This document shows positions 34,596 through 45,185 of a stretch of DNA of 64,000 nucleotides, piece after piece. The translations under genes and the position numbers were made by a program. Origin of the DNA: Mesorhizobium loti R88b (lineage in GTDB: Bacteria > Pseudomonadota > Alphaproteobacteria > Rhizobiales > Rhizobiaceae); NCBI RefSeq assembly GCF_013170845.1, contig NZ_CP033367.1, forward strand, positions 5,147,001 through 5,211,000, read 5' to 3'. Numbering within the stretch: the first letter of the stretch is position 1; every line of letters starts with the position of its first letter. The notes beneath the pieces were generated by a model that saw only the letters and a list, made by a program, of their open reading frames with translations, was not told the origin of the DNA and searched no databases.

Positions 34596-37574
34596 TTACA
34601 AACGCCCAAGCGCCTGCAATTCATGCAATACGGCCGCATCGCGCGCCGAAACGTCGCGGAATTCGGCATCCTGCCCGACATCGGCCGTATAGCGCCATGA
34701 GCGCGCGCATTTGACCAAACCGCGGTCCTCGGCCTTCTCGACCGCCACGGCAACGCTCTTGACGTCGTCGAGGGTGAAGGCACCTGTCGGCGCTTGGCCA
34801 TGGGCAATGACGAGATCGCTGGTGATCGCCATCTCCGCCATATCAACATCCGATATCGCCGCCTCGAGCGCTGCGTCGTTGATCGTGACGACCGGCACCG
34901 CCTCCAGCGAGGAGCCGATTACCTTCTGGGCCCGCGCGATCTCGAGCGCGCCGGTGACGACGCGGCGCACCTGCCGTACCTTGCGCCATTTCTCCGCCAG
35001 CGCCTCATTCTTCCAATCCGCCGGGATTTCCGGGAACTGGTCGAGATGCACCGACACCGCATCGGGATGGCGGTCGAGCCAGGCCTCTTCCGTGGTGAAG
35101 GGCAGCATTGGCGCCAGCCATTTCACCAGGCAATCGAAGAGGTGGCGCACCACCTGCACCGAGGCCTTGCGCTTCAGGCTCGACGGCGCGTCGCAGTAGA
35201 GCGCGTCCTTGCGGATGTCGAAATAGAAGGCCGACAGCTCGACCACCATGAAATCGAGAAGCGTGCGGGTGATGCGCTTGAACTCGAAGGCGTCGTAGCC
35301 CTGGCGCACCACCTCGTCGAGCTCGGACAGCCGATGCAGCATCAACCGCTCCAACTCCGGCATCGCTTCGAGCGGCACGCTCTCGCCATCATCATGGGCG
35401 AGCGTGCCCAGCATCCAGCGAATGGTGTTGCGCAGCTTGCGGTAGGCATCGATGTTGGTCTGCAGCACGTTCTTGCCGAGCCGCTGGTCTTCCCAATAAT
35501 CCGTCGTCACCACCCACAGCCGCAGAATGTCGGCGCCGGACTGCTTGATGACGTCCTGCGGCACGACGGTGTTTCCGAGCGATTTCGACATCTTGCGCCC
35601 GTCCTCGTCCATGGTGAAACCATGGGTGACGACGGTGTCGTAAGGCGCCCTGCCCCTGGTGCCGCAGCTTTCGAGCAGCGAGGAGTGGAACCAGCCACGG
35701 TGCTGGTCGGAGCCTTCGAGATAGACGTCGGCCGGCCACTTCAGGTCAGGACGGTCCTCGAGCGTGAATACATGCGTCGAGCCCGAATCGAACCAGACGT
35801 CGAGGATGTCCATCACCTGCCTCCACCTGGAGGCATCGTGATTGCCGAGGAAACGCTCCTTGGCGCCAGCGGCGAACCAGGCATCGGCACCTTCTTCCTC
35901 GAAGGCATCCATGATGCGCTGGTTGACCGCCTCGTCCTTCAGCACGTTGCCATCCTCATCGGCGAAGACGGCGATCGGTACGCCCCAGGCGCGCTGGCGC
36001 GACAGCACCCAGTCGGGGCGCTCCTCGATCATGGCGCGGATGCGGTTCTGGCCGGCGGCCGGCACGAAGCGGGTGTCGTCGATGGCCTTCAAGGCGCGGC
36101 TGCGCAGCGTCGTGCCGTCGCCGAGGTCCTTGTCCATATAGACGAACCATTGCGGCGTGTTGCGGAAGATGACCGGCTTCTTCGACCGCCAGGAATGCGG
36201 ATAGGAATGCTTGAGCCGGCCGCGCGCGAACAAGGCGTTGCGCTTGATCAGCTCATCGATGACGGCCTGGTTGGCGTTGCCTTTCTTGCCATTGTCGTCG
36301 ATGACGCGCGCCGGTCCGCCCTCGCGATCCGGGCCGAAGCCCGGCGCGTCCTTGGTCAGGAAGCCGGCGTCGTCGACGGTAAAGGGGATCGCGGTGTCGA
36401 CACCGCGCGCGCGCAGGTCGGGTGCCGCATCCATCCAGGCATCGAAATCCTCGCGACCGTGGCCGGGCGCCGTGTGGACGAAACCCGTGCCGGCATCATC
36501 GGTGACATGGTCGCCGGCGAGCATCGGCACTGAGAATTCGTAACCGCCTCCGAGACCCTTGAAGGGGTGCGAAAGCGTAAGGCTTGCAAGCTCTTGCGCG
36601 GTAACGCTGCGAAGACGATTCAAGGTGACCTTGGCCTTGGCCGACGATTCTTCGGAGAGAGCATCGGCAAAGATCAGCTTTTCGCCGGGCTGCGGCCCAA
36701 ACGCGTTCTCGGCCGCCGTGACCTCGTAAAGACCGTAGCTGATACGCGGCGAATAGTTGACGGCACGGTTGCCAGGGATCGTCCAGGGGGTTGTCGTCCA
36801 GATGACGACATGGGCCTGCAGCAGGTCGAGCGCGCCTTCCGTCAGCCTGGCTTCACCGTCATCGACGGGGCGGACCAGGCTGGCGACGGGAAACTTCACC
36901 CAGATCGTATCGGATTCGTAGTCCTGGTATTCGATCTCGGCCTCGGCCAATGCGGTGCGCTCGACGACGCTCCACATCACCGGCTTTGAGCCGCGATAGA
37001 GCTGGCCCGACATGGCAAATTTCAACAGTTCGCCGGCGATGCGCGACTCGGCGTGGAAGGCCATCGTCGTATAGGGGTTCTTGAAGTCGCCGACGACGCC
37101 TAGCCGCTGGAATTCGGCGCCCTGCACCGAGATCCAGTGCGCAGCGAACTCACGGCATTCCCTACGGAATTCGTTGACCGGCACCTCGTCCTTGTTCTTG
37201 CCCTTGGCGCGATACTGCTCCTCGATCTTCCATTCGATCGGCAAGCCGTGGCAGTCCCAGCCAGGCACATAGTTGGAATCATAGCCGCGCATCTGGAACG
37301 AGCGGGTGATGACATCCTTGAGGATCTTGTTCAGCGCATGGCCGATATGGATGTTGCCGTTTGCGTAGGGCGGGCCGTCATGCAGCACGTATTTCGTGCG
37401 GCCGGCGGAGCTGTCGCGCAGCTTGCGGTAGAGGTCCATGTCCTGCCAGCGCTTGACCAGAACCGGCTCCTTCTCGGGCAAGCCGGCGCGCATCGGGAAA
37501 TCCGTTTGCGGCAAGTAAAGCGTCTTGGAATAGTCGATTGTCTCGGCCTTGTCGGCGGTAGGGGTATCGGTCAT
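34596..37574 (-). CDS. ileS: Isoleucyl-tRNA synthetase
   Basis: A 992-residue class Ia synthetase. The HIGH motif is at residues 76-79 ([13 protein letters not shown]), KMSKS appears in [12 protein letters not shown], and the editing domain lies between them. The C-terminal zinc-finger region is degenerate: only one cysteine remains (VKCARSWRY, followed by [13 protein letters not shown] where the E. coli enzyme has its last two cysteines). This is seen in several alphaproteobacteria. A weak GC hairpin at 34555-34573 follows the stop. Upstream neighbour is a MipA-like protein on the same strand, with a 230-nt gap. Confidence 0.97.
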   Translation of the reverse strand: MTDTPTADKAETIDYSKTLYLPQTDFPMRAGLPEKEPVLVKRWQDMDLYRKLRDSSAGRTKYVLHDGPPYANGNIHIGHALNKILKDVITRSFQMRGYDSNYVPGWDCHGLPIEWKIEEQYRAKGKNKDEVPVNEFRRECREFAAHWISVQGAEFQRLGVVGDFKNPYTTMAFHAESRIAGELLKFAMSGQLYRGSKPVMWSVVERTALAEAEIEYQDYESDTIWVKFPVASLVRPVDDGEARLTEGALDLLQAHVVIWTTTPWTIPGNRAVNYSPRISYGLYEVTAAENAFGPQPGEKLIFADALSEESSAKAKVTLNRLRSVTAQELASLTLSHPFKGLGGGYEFSVPMLAGDHVTDDAGTGFVHTAPGHGREDFDAWMDAAPDLRARGVDTAIPFTVDDAGFLTKDAPGFGPDREGGPARVIDDNGKKGNANQAVIDELIKRNALFARGRLKHSYPHSWRSKKPVIFRNTPQWFVYMDKDLGDGTTLRSRALKAIDDTRFVPAAGQNRIRAMIEERPDWVLSRQRAWGVPIAVFADEDGNVLKDEAVNQRIMDAFEEEGADAWFAAGAKERFLGNHDASRWRQVMDILDVWFDSGSTHVFTLEDRPDLKWPADVYLEGSDQHRGWFHSSLLESCGTRGRAPYDTVVTHGFTMDEDGRKMSKSLGNTVVPQDVIKQSGADILRLWVVTTDYWEDQRLGKNVLQTNIDAYRKLRNTIRWMLGTLAHDDGESVPLEAMPELERLMLHRLSELDEVVRQGYDAFEFKRITRTLLDFMVVELSAFYFDIRKDALYCDAPSSLKRKASVQVVRHLFDCLVKWLAPMLPFTTEEAWLDRHPDAVSVHLDQFPEIPADWKNEALAEKWRKVRQVRRVVTGALEIARAQKVIGSSLEAVPVVTINDAALEAAISDVDMAEMAITSDLVIAHGQAPTGAFTLDDVKSVAVAVEKAEDRGLVKCARSWRYTADVGQDAEFRDVSARDAAVLHELQALGRL

Positions 37575-37804
37575 TGATCTGCCATCTCAATTGCCCGGCG
37601 GGAAAGCCCCGGGGCTTGAACTATGAAGGTCTGGAAAAGCGCGGGGGGTGCGCGCAAAAGTCCCGGCGGCTCCGGCGGCGCTCAGGCCGCCCGGAACACC
37701 GGGCCGGTAATTCGTATCGTCAGCACACGAAGGCGCGAAAAGCTCGTCATTGTTGGGCTTTTAGCGGAGATAGGCGAAGGAATAAAGCGTCTCGTTCGAT
37801 TCGC

Positions 37805-38617
37805 TTACATCTTGAAGTCGAAGCGATAGGTGGTCGACACACCGACCATGAACTGGTTGCGGTCGCCGCGCTCCCGGACCAGGCTGGAATCGGCCGCCGG
37901 ACCCTCCAGGCGCGAATATTCGCCGAACAGGCTGGCTGTCATCGGATCCGTCACCTTCCACGTCACCGCGCCGCCGAGGCCGACGGATTTCAGGCCGCCA
38001 CCGGGATTGTACTGGCTAAGGCCCGAGGCCGCGGCTTCCTGCGCGTTGACGCCATAATAGGCGTCGAAATAATTCGCCGAGGCAAAAGACACGCGCGGTC
38101 CACCCGAAATCCTGACCGTTGGCGTCACGTCGTAGAAAGCGTCGGCGGCGATATCGGCGACAAAGCCGTTATGGGCTCGGATGCCATGCCGCAGCTCGGC
38201 ACGCGCGCGCAGCCAATCCGTCGGATAGAATTCGAAGAAGCCGCCGACTTCGCCACCCCAGCGAACCGGATCAAGGCCCTTGAGTTCGTCGGCATTGCTG
38301 TCATCGCGCCTGAACAGGAACTTGCCGGTCAGGCCGGCGCGGACGCTGCCATCATCGACAAGCGCCAGCGAGATATTGTCGTTGCGCGAGGTGAAGCGTG
38401 CCTGGGGACCGGCCTTGCCCAGTGAAATGATGGGCTGGGCGCTGAGCATGTACTTCTTGCCGCCCTCGAAATTCGGCGCCACCAGGCCAGTGGCGCCAAC
38501 CGTCAGATACCAGTCGCCGGACAGCCAGCCGAACGCGCCGTCGCCGGCCTCAGCCGCACTTGTCGTCGCCAGCATCAGGGTAGCCAAGGCTACAGAAATC
38601 TTTCCGACCGAACTCAT
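37805..38617 (-). CDS. MipA/OmpV-family outer-membrane protein
   Basis: 270 residues. A Sec signal peptide (ISVALATLMLATTSAAEA) precedes a beta-rich chain ending in an aromatic residue motif (TTYRFDFKM), typical of an outer-membrane beta-barrel. The MipA/OmpV features WYLTVGATGLVAPNFEGG and EFYPTDWLRARAELRHGI are visible. Family members scaffold murein synthesis or act as osmoporins. Start ATG 38617; the frame extends 12 codons without support. It stands alone, with no close operon partner. Confidence 0.88.
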   Translation of the reverse strand: MSSVGKISVALATLMLATTSAAEAGDGAFGWLSGDWYLTVGATGLVAPNFEGGKKYMLSAQPIISLGKAGPQARFTSRNDNISLALVDDGSVRAGLTGKFLFRRDDSNADELKGLDPVRWGGEVGGFFEFYPTDWLRARAELRHGIRAHNGFVADIAADAFYDVTPTVRISGGPRVSFASANYFDAYYGVNAQEAAASGLSQYNPGGGLKSVGLGGAVTWKVTDPMTASLFGEYSRLEGPAADSSLVRERGDRNQFMVGVSTTYRFDFKM

Positions 38618-38805
38618 GGTCACTCCACTAACACGATACTCATGCGCCGCCATGACAGCTTTGCCGAGGCTTTGGTAAAATTTGATTTAAGGACGAGACA
38701 TCGGGCTCGCATTGGCTGCATCATCCGGCCCGCCCTCGGCTGGACGCGGACCGGCACCAAGGGTAACTTCGTTGCACACTGGCGGTCCTCAATGGAGGTG
38801 GCGAC

Positions 38806-39360
38806 ATGACCCTGCACGGCGATACACTGAAGAACGCGATCGGCCAGACACGACAGAAGTGGGGATGGTTCGTAGGGCTCGGCGTGTTGCTGCTGATCCT
38901 CGGTGGCATCGCCTTCGGCAATCTGTTCATCGCCACCGTGGCTTCCGTCTATGTCGTCGGCTGGCTGATGCTGGTGGCCGGCATCATCGAGATCATGCAT
39001 GCTTTCGGCGTCAAGACCTGGGGCCGCTTCTTCTACTGGCTGCTCAGCGGACTGCTTTATGCGGTCGCCGGATTTTTCGCTTTCGACAATCCTCTGCTGG
39101 CCTCGGCGGTGCTGACCTTCCTGCTGGCCGTTGCGCTCGTCGCTTCCGGCGCGCTGCGGGCCTGGGTCGGCTACAGCCATCGTCCGGAAAGCGGCTGGGG
39201 CTGGATCGTCGCGGCAGGCGTCATCAGCGTGCTTGCGGGCCTGATCATCGCCATGGGTTGGCCGGTCAACAGCCTGTGGGTGCTCGGACTGTTCCTGGCG
39301 ATCGACCTGGTCTTCCAGGGCTGGACTTTCATCGCCGTCGGCCTCGCACTAAAGAAATAG
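38806..39360 (+). CDS. HdeD/DUF308-family membrane protein
   Basis: 184 residues with six predicted transmembrane helices arranged as three helix pairs (GWFVGLGVLLLILGGIAFG; FFYWLLSGLLYAVAGFFAF; GWGWIVAAGVISVLAGLII). HdeD of E. coli is linked to acid resistance at high cell density; the mechanism is unknown. GGAGG lies 8 nt before the ATG. The stop is 1 nt before the end of the convergent ribF gene. Confidence 0.9.
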   Translation: MTLHGDTLKNAIGQTRQKWGWFVGLGVLLLILGGIAFGNLFIATVASVYVVGWLMLVAGIIEIMHAFGVKTWGRFFYWLLSGLLYAVAGFFAFDNPLLASAVLTFLLAVALVASGALRAWVGYSHRPESGWGWIVAAGVISVLAGLIIAMGWPVNSLWVLGLFLAIDLVFQGWTFIAVGLALKK

Positions 39361-39361
39361 G

Positions 39362-40342
39362 TCAGAAAGCCACGGCTGCGTCGAGACCGGAGAGCGGCTT
39401 GACGCCGGCCAGCAGTGCCCTCGCCTCTTCTTCATCGCGTTTCATCTGCACGACCAGCGCATCGAGTCCGTCAAACTTGATCTCGCTGCGCAGGAAGCCG
39501 AAGAACGAGACCTGGCAGATCTCGCCATAGAGATCGCCGGAAAAATCGAAGACGAAGGTTTCCAGCAGCGGCGCGCCATTGTCATCGACGGTCGGGCGAC
39601 GGCCGAAGCTGGCGACACCGTCATGCAGCGTGCCGTCGGCGCGCCGGAAGCGGACGGCGTAGATGCCTTCCCTAAGAGTGGCTTGCGCGGGAAGCCTCAT
39701 GTTCGCGGTCGGAAAACCGAGCGTTCGCCCGAGCTGCTGGCCGCCCACGACCTCGCTTTCCACCGTGAAGCGATAACCGAGCAGGCCGGCGGCCTCGGCC
39801 ACCTCGCCATCGCAGAGCAAGGACCGGATCCGGCTCGACGAAATCACCTCGGCGCCCTCGTCGCGGAAAGCGTCGACGAGCGTGACACCGAAGCCATGGC
39901 GTTCGCCGGCCGCCATCAGATAGGCCGGCCCGCCCTGGCGGTCCTTGCCGAAATGGAAATCGAAACCGGTCACGGCGTGGGTAATGCCAAGCGTCCTCTC
40001 CAGCACATCGGTGACGAAGGCTTCCGCCGACAGCGAGGCGAAGTCGCGCGTGAACGGCTGCTCGACAAGTGCTGCAAAGCCCAGCAACGACAGCAACCGC
40101 GCCTTCATCGGCGGCGGCGTCAGCACGAACAGCGGCATGTCAGGCCTGAAGATCGTTCGCGGGTGCGGCTCGAAGGTCAGCACCAGGGCAGGCACACCAC
40201 GCCGCGCTGCCTCGGCCAATGCCCGTTCGAGCACCGCCTGATGACCACGGTGGACGCCGTCGAAATTGCCGATCGCGACAACGCCGCCACGCAGATTGGC
40301 AGGCAGTGGGCCGGTTACCGAGAGGTGCTGGAAGGTCACCAT
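39362..40342 (-). CDS. ribF: Bifunctional riboflavin kinase / FAD synthetase
   Basis: A 326-residue enzyme that makes FMN from riboflavin and then FAD. The N-terminal adenylyltransferase domain has VVAIGNFDGVHRGHQAVL and the C-terminal kinase domain has GRTLGFPTANM and DGVASFG. ATG 40342 has AGGTGG about 5 nt upstream; a GTG six bases earlier (40348) abuts the stop of the upstream HAD gene but has no such site. It forms a tight pair with the HAD gene, an arrangement common in Rhizobiales. Confidence 0.95.
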   Translation of the reverse strand: MVTFQHLSVTGPLPANLRGGVVAIGNFDGVHRGHQAVLERALAEAARRGVPALVLTFEPHPRTIFRPDMPLFVLTPPPMKARLLSLLGFAALVEQPFTRDFASLSAEAFVTDVLERTLGITHAVTGFDFHFGKDRQGGPAYLMAAGERHGFGVTLVDAFRDEGAEVISSSRIRSLLCDGEVAEAAGLLGYRFTVESEVVGGQQLGRTLGFPTANMRLPAQATLREGIYAVRFRRADGTLHDGVASFGRRPTVDDNGAPLLETFVFDFSGDLYGEICQVSFFGFLRSEIKFDGLDALVVQMKRDEEEARALLAGVKPLSGLDAAVAF

Positions 40343-40348
40343 TGCCAC

Positions 40349-41209
40349 CTACTGCAGTCTGGCTATGACGGCCACCGGACGATAACCGTGCCGTTCCAGG
40401 AAAACCCCGAGCCTTGCCGGATCCGGCCGCAACGGGTCGCCATAGTCGCGGGCATGAATGCCGCCGGAGACGTAGAGAACATTGAAACCATTGTCGGCGG
40501 CGCCCTTCACATCGGTCATCATACCATCGCCGATGGCCAAGACCTGCGAACGCTCAACCGGCCGGCCAAGGACCTCGGCCACCTCCTTCATCGCGACGTC
40601 GTAAATCGGCGCGTGGGGCTTTCCCGCGATCAGCGTGCGGCCGCCGAGCTGGGCATAGTCGCGCGCCAGGGCGCCGGCGCACCAGATGATCCGTTCGCCG
40701 CGCTCCACCATGATATCGGGATTGGCGCAGATGAACGGCAGGTTCCTGGCACGCAACCGGCGCAAAAGGTCCGCATAATCCTCAGGCTTCTCCACCTCGT
40801 CATCGAAAAATCCGGTGCAGACGACGCCGGCGGCCTCGAATTCCTCGACGAGCTCGATATCGAGGCCGTCATAGAGGGTCAGGTCGCGGTCAGCGCCGAT
40901 ATGGAAGATTTTGCGCGGGCCTTCCGCGATCAGGTCACGGGTCACGTCGCCCGAGGTCACCACGCGGTCGTAGGCTGACGGCGGAACCCCGATCGCGCTC
41001 ATCTGGGCCACGACATCGGCGCTGCGGCGGGGCGAATTGGTGATGAGAACAACGGGAGTACCGGCCGCCCTTGCCGCTGCCAGCGCTGCGGCGGCCGCCG
41101 GAAAATGCCATTCGCCATTGTGCACCACGCCCCAGACATCGCACAGAATTGCCGAATAGGCTTTCGACACGTCTTCGAGCGAGCCAACGATTTCAGGCTT
41201 AGCCGCCAT
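40349..41209 (-). CDS. TIGR01459-family HAD-IIA hydrolase
   Basis: A 286-residue haloacid-dehalogenase hydrolase of subclass IIA, close to NagD/p-nitrophenyl phosphatases. Motif I is AILCDVWGVVHNGEWHF, motif II is LITNSPR, motif III/IV are IAGKPHAPIYDVA and IGDGMMTDVKGA. Its physiological substrate is unknown; the pairing with ribF suggests a sugar or nucleotide phosphate, perhaps in flavin metabolism (inference). AAGGA lies 6 nt before ATG 41209. The frame extends 30 codons upstream, with no support. Confidence 0.92.
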   Translation of the reverse strand: MAAKPEIVGSLEDVSKAYSAILCDVWGVVHNGEWHFPAAAAALAAARAAGTPVVLITNSPRRSADVVAQMSAIGVPPSAYDRVVTSGDVTRDLIAEGPRKIFHIGADRDLTLYDGLDIELVEEFEAAGVVCTGFFDDEVEKPEDYADLLRRLRARNLPFICANPDIMVERGERIIWCAGALARDYAQLGGRTLIAGKPHAPIYDVAMKEVAEVLGRPVERSQVLAIGDGMMTDVKGAADNGFNVLYVSGGIHARDYGDPLRPDPARLGVFLERHGYRPVAVIARLQ

Positions 41210-41522
41210 GCCGTTTCCTTCAAGATAAGCGTTGCGAGTGCCGCAGCCGACGGTTCGCCGCAGCCGGTTCGGATTATCCGAACCGGCCCATGGTGTCACC
41301 AGCTTTCATGCATCGCCGGTTGATCGACAGGTTTGCTTGCGAACGTCTTGCCTCGGCAGGGCGTTCTGTTTTTGGAGTGGATCGGGGGCCGCTGCCCTCG
41401 CATTGGTTAGCGGATGGTGAAGCGCCAGCCGAGCAATAGAGCGGTTTCCCAAACTCGTCCTTCAGCGTTTTATGGAATGTTGGCGACGATCGAGAATCCG
41501 CCGGCGGGGGCCGCTGCAAGAC
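41210..41522. other. Divergent control region between the HAD and TadG-like genes
   Basis: A 313-nt gap without a convincing gene. Its only strong feature is the 25-bp palindrome at 41263-41287. The region otherwise has weak promoter-like AT patches only. Confidence 0.6.
41263..41287. promoter_or_regulatory. 25-bp perfect palindrome in a divergent control region
   Basis: Arms GCCGGTTCGGAT (41263-41274) and ATCCGAACCGGC (41276-41287) are perfect inverted copies around a single T. No T-run follows and no gene ends toward it from the left, so an operator or recombination-type site is more likely than a terminator. Confidence 0.5.
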
Positions 41523-43508
41523 ATGCATGAAATCTGGCGTCAGTTCCGCCGCGACAAGCGTGGCAACTATGCTCTTATGACGGTTGTGGCGATGGTGCCG
41601 CTGATGGGCGGCCTGGCGGTCGCGGTCGATTTCACCGAAATGAATCGCGAAAAACAGATGGTGACGAACGCGCTCGACGCCGCCAACTTCGCCACGGCGC
41701 GGCGGCTGACGGAAGGTGCTACCGACGACCAGCTGAGAGCCTATGCGCTCGATTTCTTCAATGCCAACCTGAACGATGTCGATCCGGCCAGTGCGACGCT
41801 CAACGTCACCTTGCCCAGCACCGCCACCGGCGGCGGCCTGATGACGATGACCGCGCAGCTCAACTACAAGCCCTATTTCTACCCTGCCTTTGCCCAGCTT
41901 GTCGGCAAATCCGCGACCGATGCGAACCAGAGGATCAGCTTCAACATCACCTCCCAGGTGCGGCTGAAGAACACGCTGGAAGTTGCCCTGGCGCTCGACA
42001 ATTCAGGATCGATGACCACGCTTGGCACAGGCTCTGGACAAATGCGCATCGATCTTCTCAAGACCGCGGCCAAACAGCTGGTCGACACGCTTGCCCAGCA
42101 GGCGGCGATGATCAAGCAGGTCGACAAGCCGGTACAGTTCGGCCTCGTGCCATTTGCCGCCTCGGTCAATGTCGGCGCCGCCAATGGCAATGCATCCTGG
42201 ATGGATACCGAGGGCCTGTCGCCGGTGTCGAACGAGAATTTCGACTGGTCGACATTGAACGCCCCCACCAAATACGCCCAGCAGACCAACGGCATCTGGT
42301 ACAAGCGCGGCACCGGCTGGGGCGCAGCGGAAGGCCAGATGCTGACCCGGTTTTCGCTTTATCGCGACATGCAGGTCGTCACCAACCACGAGCGTGTCGT
42401 CAACAGCAAGCGGGTGGTTTGCGACGCATACAACTCGAACAACACCTGCAAACGCAGCCACGACGAATATGACTACATCGATTCCTATGGTCCATTCGCC
42501 AGTTGGCAAGGCTGTGTCGAGTCCCGGCCCTATCCCTACAATGTCAACGACACCCCGACGGCCGGCGGCTCGGCCAACACCGGCATAGGCGTCGGTGATC
42601 CGGCAACGATGTTCGTGCCGATGTTCGCCCCGGACGAACCCGGCAATCATTGGAAACTGACCCAGGACCCCGACGAGGCCGCACCGGTGACCTATGGCGC
42701 GGTGAACAGCTGGTGGAACGACGATCCTTCGAGCAGCACCGGTCAATCCCGGCTGCGCAACATGGCCAAATATTTCCAGCCGCGGCCGATCGATGCGCCG
42801 GCGCTGCCCACCGGCAATGGCCCGAACTACAGCTGCACCACCGGTGCAATCACGCCGCTGACCGACGTCAGCGTCGCCGATGGGCAAACAGCAATCAAAG
42901 CAGCGATCGACCTGATGCAGCCGAATGGCGGCACCAATGTTCCCGAGGGCCTAGCGTGGGGCTGGCGGGTGGTTTCAAGCGGTGAACCGTTCACGCAGGG
43001 GCGCCCCGAAACGGAAAAAGGCAACGACAAGGTGGTGATCGTGCTGACCGACGGCGCCAACACCTACTATACGCCGTCCTCGCTAGGCTATTCAGATCCC
43101 GCCAACTCGAAATCGACCTATGCGTCCTACGGCTATCTCAACCCCGGCTACAACGGCACCTCGGTCGGCCGCATGTTCATGGGCACATCGAGCGCCATCG
43201 GTCAGTTCGATTATTCGAACGGCAATTATACAAATGCGCTCAACGAACAGATGGCGACGCTTTGCAACAACGCCAAGGCGGCCAACATCCTGGTGATGAC
43301 CGTGGCGCTCGATCTGTCGACGACCAAGGCCAGCGACCAGTTGGCCATCAATGCGCTGAAATCCTGCTCGTCGGACTCGCGCTTCCGCAAGGATCCGACG
43401 GATCCGAGCAAGCCGGCGAAATTGTTCTGGAATGCGACCGGCGCCAGCCTATCGAACGACTTCAAGGAAATCGGCAACGAACTGTCGAACCTGCGGGTGG
43501 TCGGCTAA
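41523..43508 (+). CDS. TadG-like pilus-assembly protein with von Willebrand factor A domain
   Basis: 661 residues. The N-terminus (FRRDKRGNYALMTVVAMVPLMGGLAVAVDF) is the TadE/TadG-type signal-anchor with one transmembrane helix. The MIDAS metal motif DNSGSM is at about residues 159-164, and a second vWA part has KVVIVLTDGANTYYT. TadG proteins belong to tight-adherence (Flp) pilus systems, but no tad genes are near, so it may act alone in surface adhesion. ATG 41523 is preferred because it starts the anchor; an earlier ATG (41472) adds 17 basic residues. Confidence 0.85.
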   Translation: MHEIWRQFRRDKRGNYALMTVVAMVPLMGGLAVAVDFTEMNREKQMVTNALDAANFATARRLTEGATDDQLRAYALDFFNANLNDVDPASATLNVTLPSTATGGGLMTMTAQLNYKPYFYPAFAQLVGKSATDANQRISFNITSQVRLKNTLEVALALDNSGSMTTLGTGSGQMRIDLLKTAAKQLVDTLAQQAAMIKQVDKPVQFGLVPFAASVNVGAANGNASWMDTEGLSPVSNENFDWSTLNAPTKYAQQTNGIWYKRGTGWGAAEGQMLTRFSLYRDMQVVTNHERVVNSKRVVCDAYNSNNTCKRSHDEYDYIDSYGPFASWQGCVESRPYPYNVNDTPTAGGSANTGIGVGDPATMFVPMFAPDEPGNHWKLTQDPDEAAPVTYGAVNSWWNDDPSSSTGQSRLRNMAKYFQPRPIDAPALPTGNGPNYSCTTGAITPLTDVSVADGQTAIKAAIDLMQPNGGTNVPEGLAWGWRVVSSGEPFTQGRPETEKGNDKVVIVLTDGANTYYTPSSLGYSDPANSKSTYASYGYLNPGYNGTSVGRMFMGTSSAIGQFDYSNGNYTNALNEQMATLCNNAKAANILVMTVALDLSTTKASDQLAINALKSCSSDSRFRKDPTDPSKPAKLFWNATGASLSNDFKEIGNELSNLRVVG

Positions 43509-43651
43509 GCCAGCCGGGACGGGTTTTTCTGGCGCAACGCCTGGCGCCGCCAAGCCCTTGCGGGCGCCTGCCGTGACAGGCACATATTGGCGGCCCGCGG
43601 GATCGCGCATCAATCGCGGCACGCCTGGCGACAAAGCTTGGGGGACGAACA

Positions 43652-44284
43652 ATGCCCGATACCGCCAACCATCTCGCCTTCGCGCTGGTCTGCCTTGGCA
43701 TGGTGCTGACGCCGGGCCCGAACATGATCTACCTGATCTCGCGTTCGCTGTCGCAAGGGCCGAAGGCCGGACTGATTTCACTTGGCGGGGTCGCGGTCGG
43801 CTTCCTGTTCTACGTGGTATCGGCAGCGTTCGGCATCACCGCGCTGCTGCTGGCCGTGCCCTATGCCTACGACGCGCTGCGCTTTGCCGGCGTGCTCTAT
43901 CTCTTGTGGCTGGCCTGGCAGGCCGTGAAGCCGGGCGGACGGTCGCCGTTCCAGGTGCGCGACCTGCCGAAAGACGGGCCGCGCAAGCTGTTCGCCATGG
44001 GACTGATGACCAATCTACTCAACCCCAAAGTGGCGGTTCTCTATCTGTCGCTGCTGCCGCAATTCATCAGCATCAGCAAAGGCCACGTCCTGTCGCAGCT
44101 GCTGGTTCTGGGCGCGACGCAGATCACCATCAGCCTGACCGTCAACGCCATCATCGCAGTGACCGCCGGCTCGATCGCCACCTTCCTTGCCGGACGGCCA
44201 TTATGGCTGGTCATCCAGCGCTGGATGATGGGAGGCGTGCTGACGGCGCTGGCGCTGAAAATGGCGACCGACGCGCAGCGCTGA
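43652..44284 (+). CDS. LysE/RhtB-family exporter
   Basis: 210 residues with six hydrophobic helices of the LysE superfamily. The motif LVCLGMVLTPGPNMIYLISRSLSQG (in pieces) is the diagnostic GPNM region, and GLMTNLLNPKVAVLYLSLLPQF matches the second block. Members export amino acids or homoserine lactones; the sequence is closest in style to RhtB. It is convergent with the DUF2189 gene. No regulator is adjacent. Confidence 0.92.
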   Translation: MPDTANHLAFALVCLGMVLTPGPNMIYLISRSLSQGPKAGLISLGGVAVGFLFYVVSAAFGITALLLAVPYAYDALRFAGVLYLLWLAWQAVKPGGRSPFQVRDLPKDGPRKLFAMGLMTNLLNPKVAVLYLSLLPQFISISKGHVLSQLLVLGATQITISLTVNAIIAVTAGSIATFLAGRPLWLVIQRWMMGGVLTALALKMATDAQR

Positions 44285-44360
44285 GGGCGCAAGCGTCAGT
44301 CTATCGCCAGGCGCTAACATTCCCAACCGCTTGCGAAGTTGCCAGAACGGATGTGGCTCC

Positions 44361-45185
44361 CTACATCGGCCGGCGGATCGGCCGGATCTGCGCCGGCTCG
44401 ATCACCTTGCGGTAGAGGTGCCAGGTGGCATGGCCCAGGATCGGCATGACCACGGCCAGCCCGGCAAACAGCGGGATCGAGCCGATCACCAGCAGCACGG
44501 CAACCAGCAGCCCCCACAGCGCCATCTGCAGCGGGTTTGCCATCACCGCGCTGGCCGAGGTCTCGATTGCCGAGACGGCACCGACATCACGGTCGAGCAT
44601 CAGCGGAAAGGCGATGACCGTTGTGGCCAGCACCACCACGGCAAAGACAAAACCGGCCGCATTGCCGAGCACGATCAATGTCCAACCCTTGCCGGTCGTC
44701 AGCACGTCGCGGACAAAGGCGCCGATCGAAGCCGGCGGCTGATCGCCAAACAAGCTGCTGTAGATCGATTGCGCGGTGAACAGCCACAACAGGAACAGCA
44801 CAAACAGCATGATGCCGATGACCGCGATCGACGGCAACGCCGGAGAACGGCGCACATCCAATGCGTGGCGCCAATCCGTGTTCATGCCGAGTTCCCGCCG
44901 GCGGCTGATCTCGTAGAGCCCGATGGCGGCAAAAGGCCCGAGCAGGGCAAAGCCCGACATCAAGGGATAGACAAGCTGGATGGCATTGGAGCCCGATGTC
45001 CATTGCGTCAGGATCAGGCCGACGATCGGATAGATCAGGCACAGGAACACATAGTGGGACGGTTTCGCCCAGAAATCCTCGGCGCCGAGCCTGAGCGCGT
45101 CCCAGAGATCCGCCGTGTTTATGCGTCGCACCGTGGGCTGCACATGCATCCCATACGCGTCCGCCATGACGTGAAAGCCAGCCAT
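44361..45185 (-). CDS. DUF2189-family membrane protein
   Basis: 274 residues with about six transmembrane helices. The N-terminal cytoplasmic segment (RRINTADLWDALRLGAEDFWAKPSH in pieces) and the LGHATWHLYRKVI end are DUF2189 hallmarks. Function unknown. ATG 45185 is selected because GGGAGG lies 6 nt upstream; an ATG six bases earlier (45191) directly abuts that site. It stands alone between lysE and a VOC gene. Confidence 0.88.
   Translation of the reverse strand: MAGFHVMADAYGMHVQPTVRRINTADLWDALRLGAEDFWAKPSHYVFLCLIYPIVGLILTQWTSGSNAIQLVYPLMSGFALLGPFAAIGLYEISRRRELGMNTDWRHALDVRRSPALPSIAVIGIMLFVLFLLWLFTAQSIYSSLFGDQPPASIGAFVRDVLTTGKGWTLIVLGNAAGFVFAVVVLATTVIAFPLMLDRDVGAVSAIETSASAVMANPLQMALWGLLVAVLLVIGSIPLFAGLAVVMPILGHATWHLYRKVIEPAQIRPIRRPM

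Noticed and set aside
34794..36533. 579-codon reading frame antisense to ileS
   Set aside because: Typical shadow in high-GC DNA. The ileS frame carries clear HIGH and KMSKS motifs; the antisense product has no recognisable domain or ribosome-binding site.
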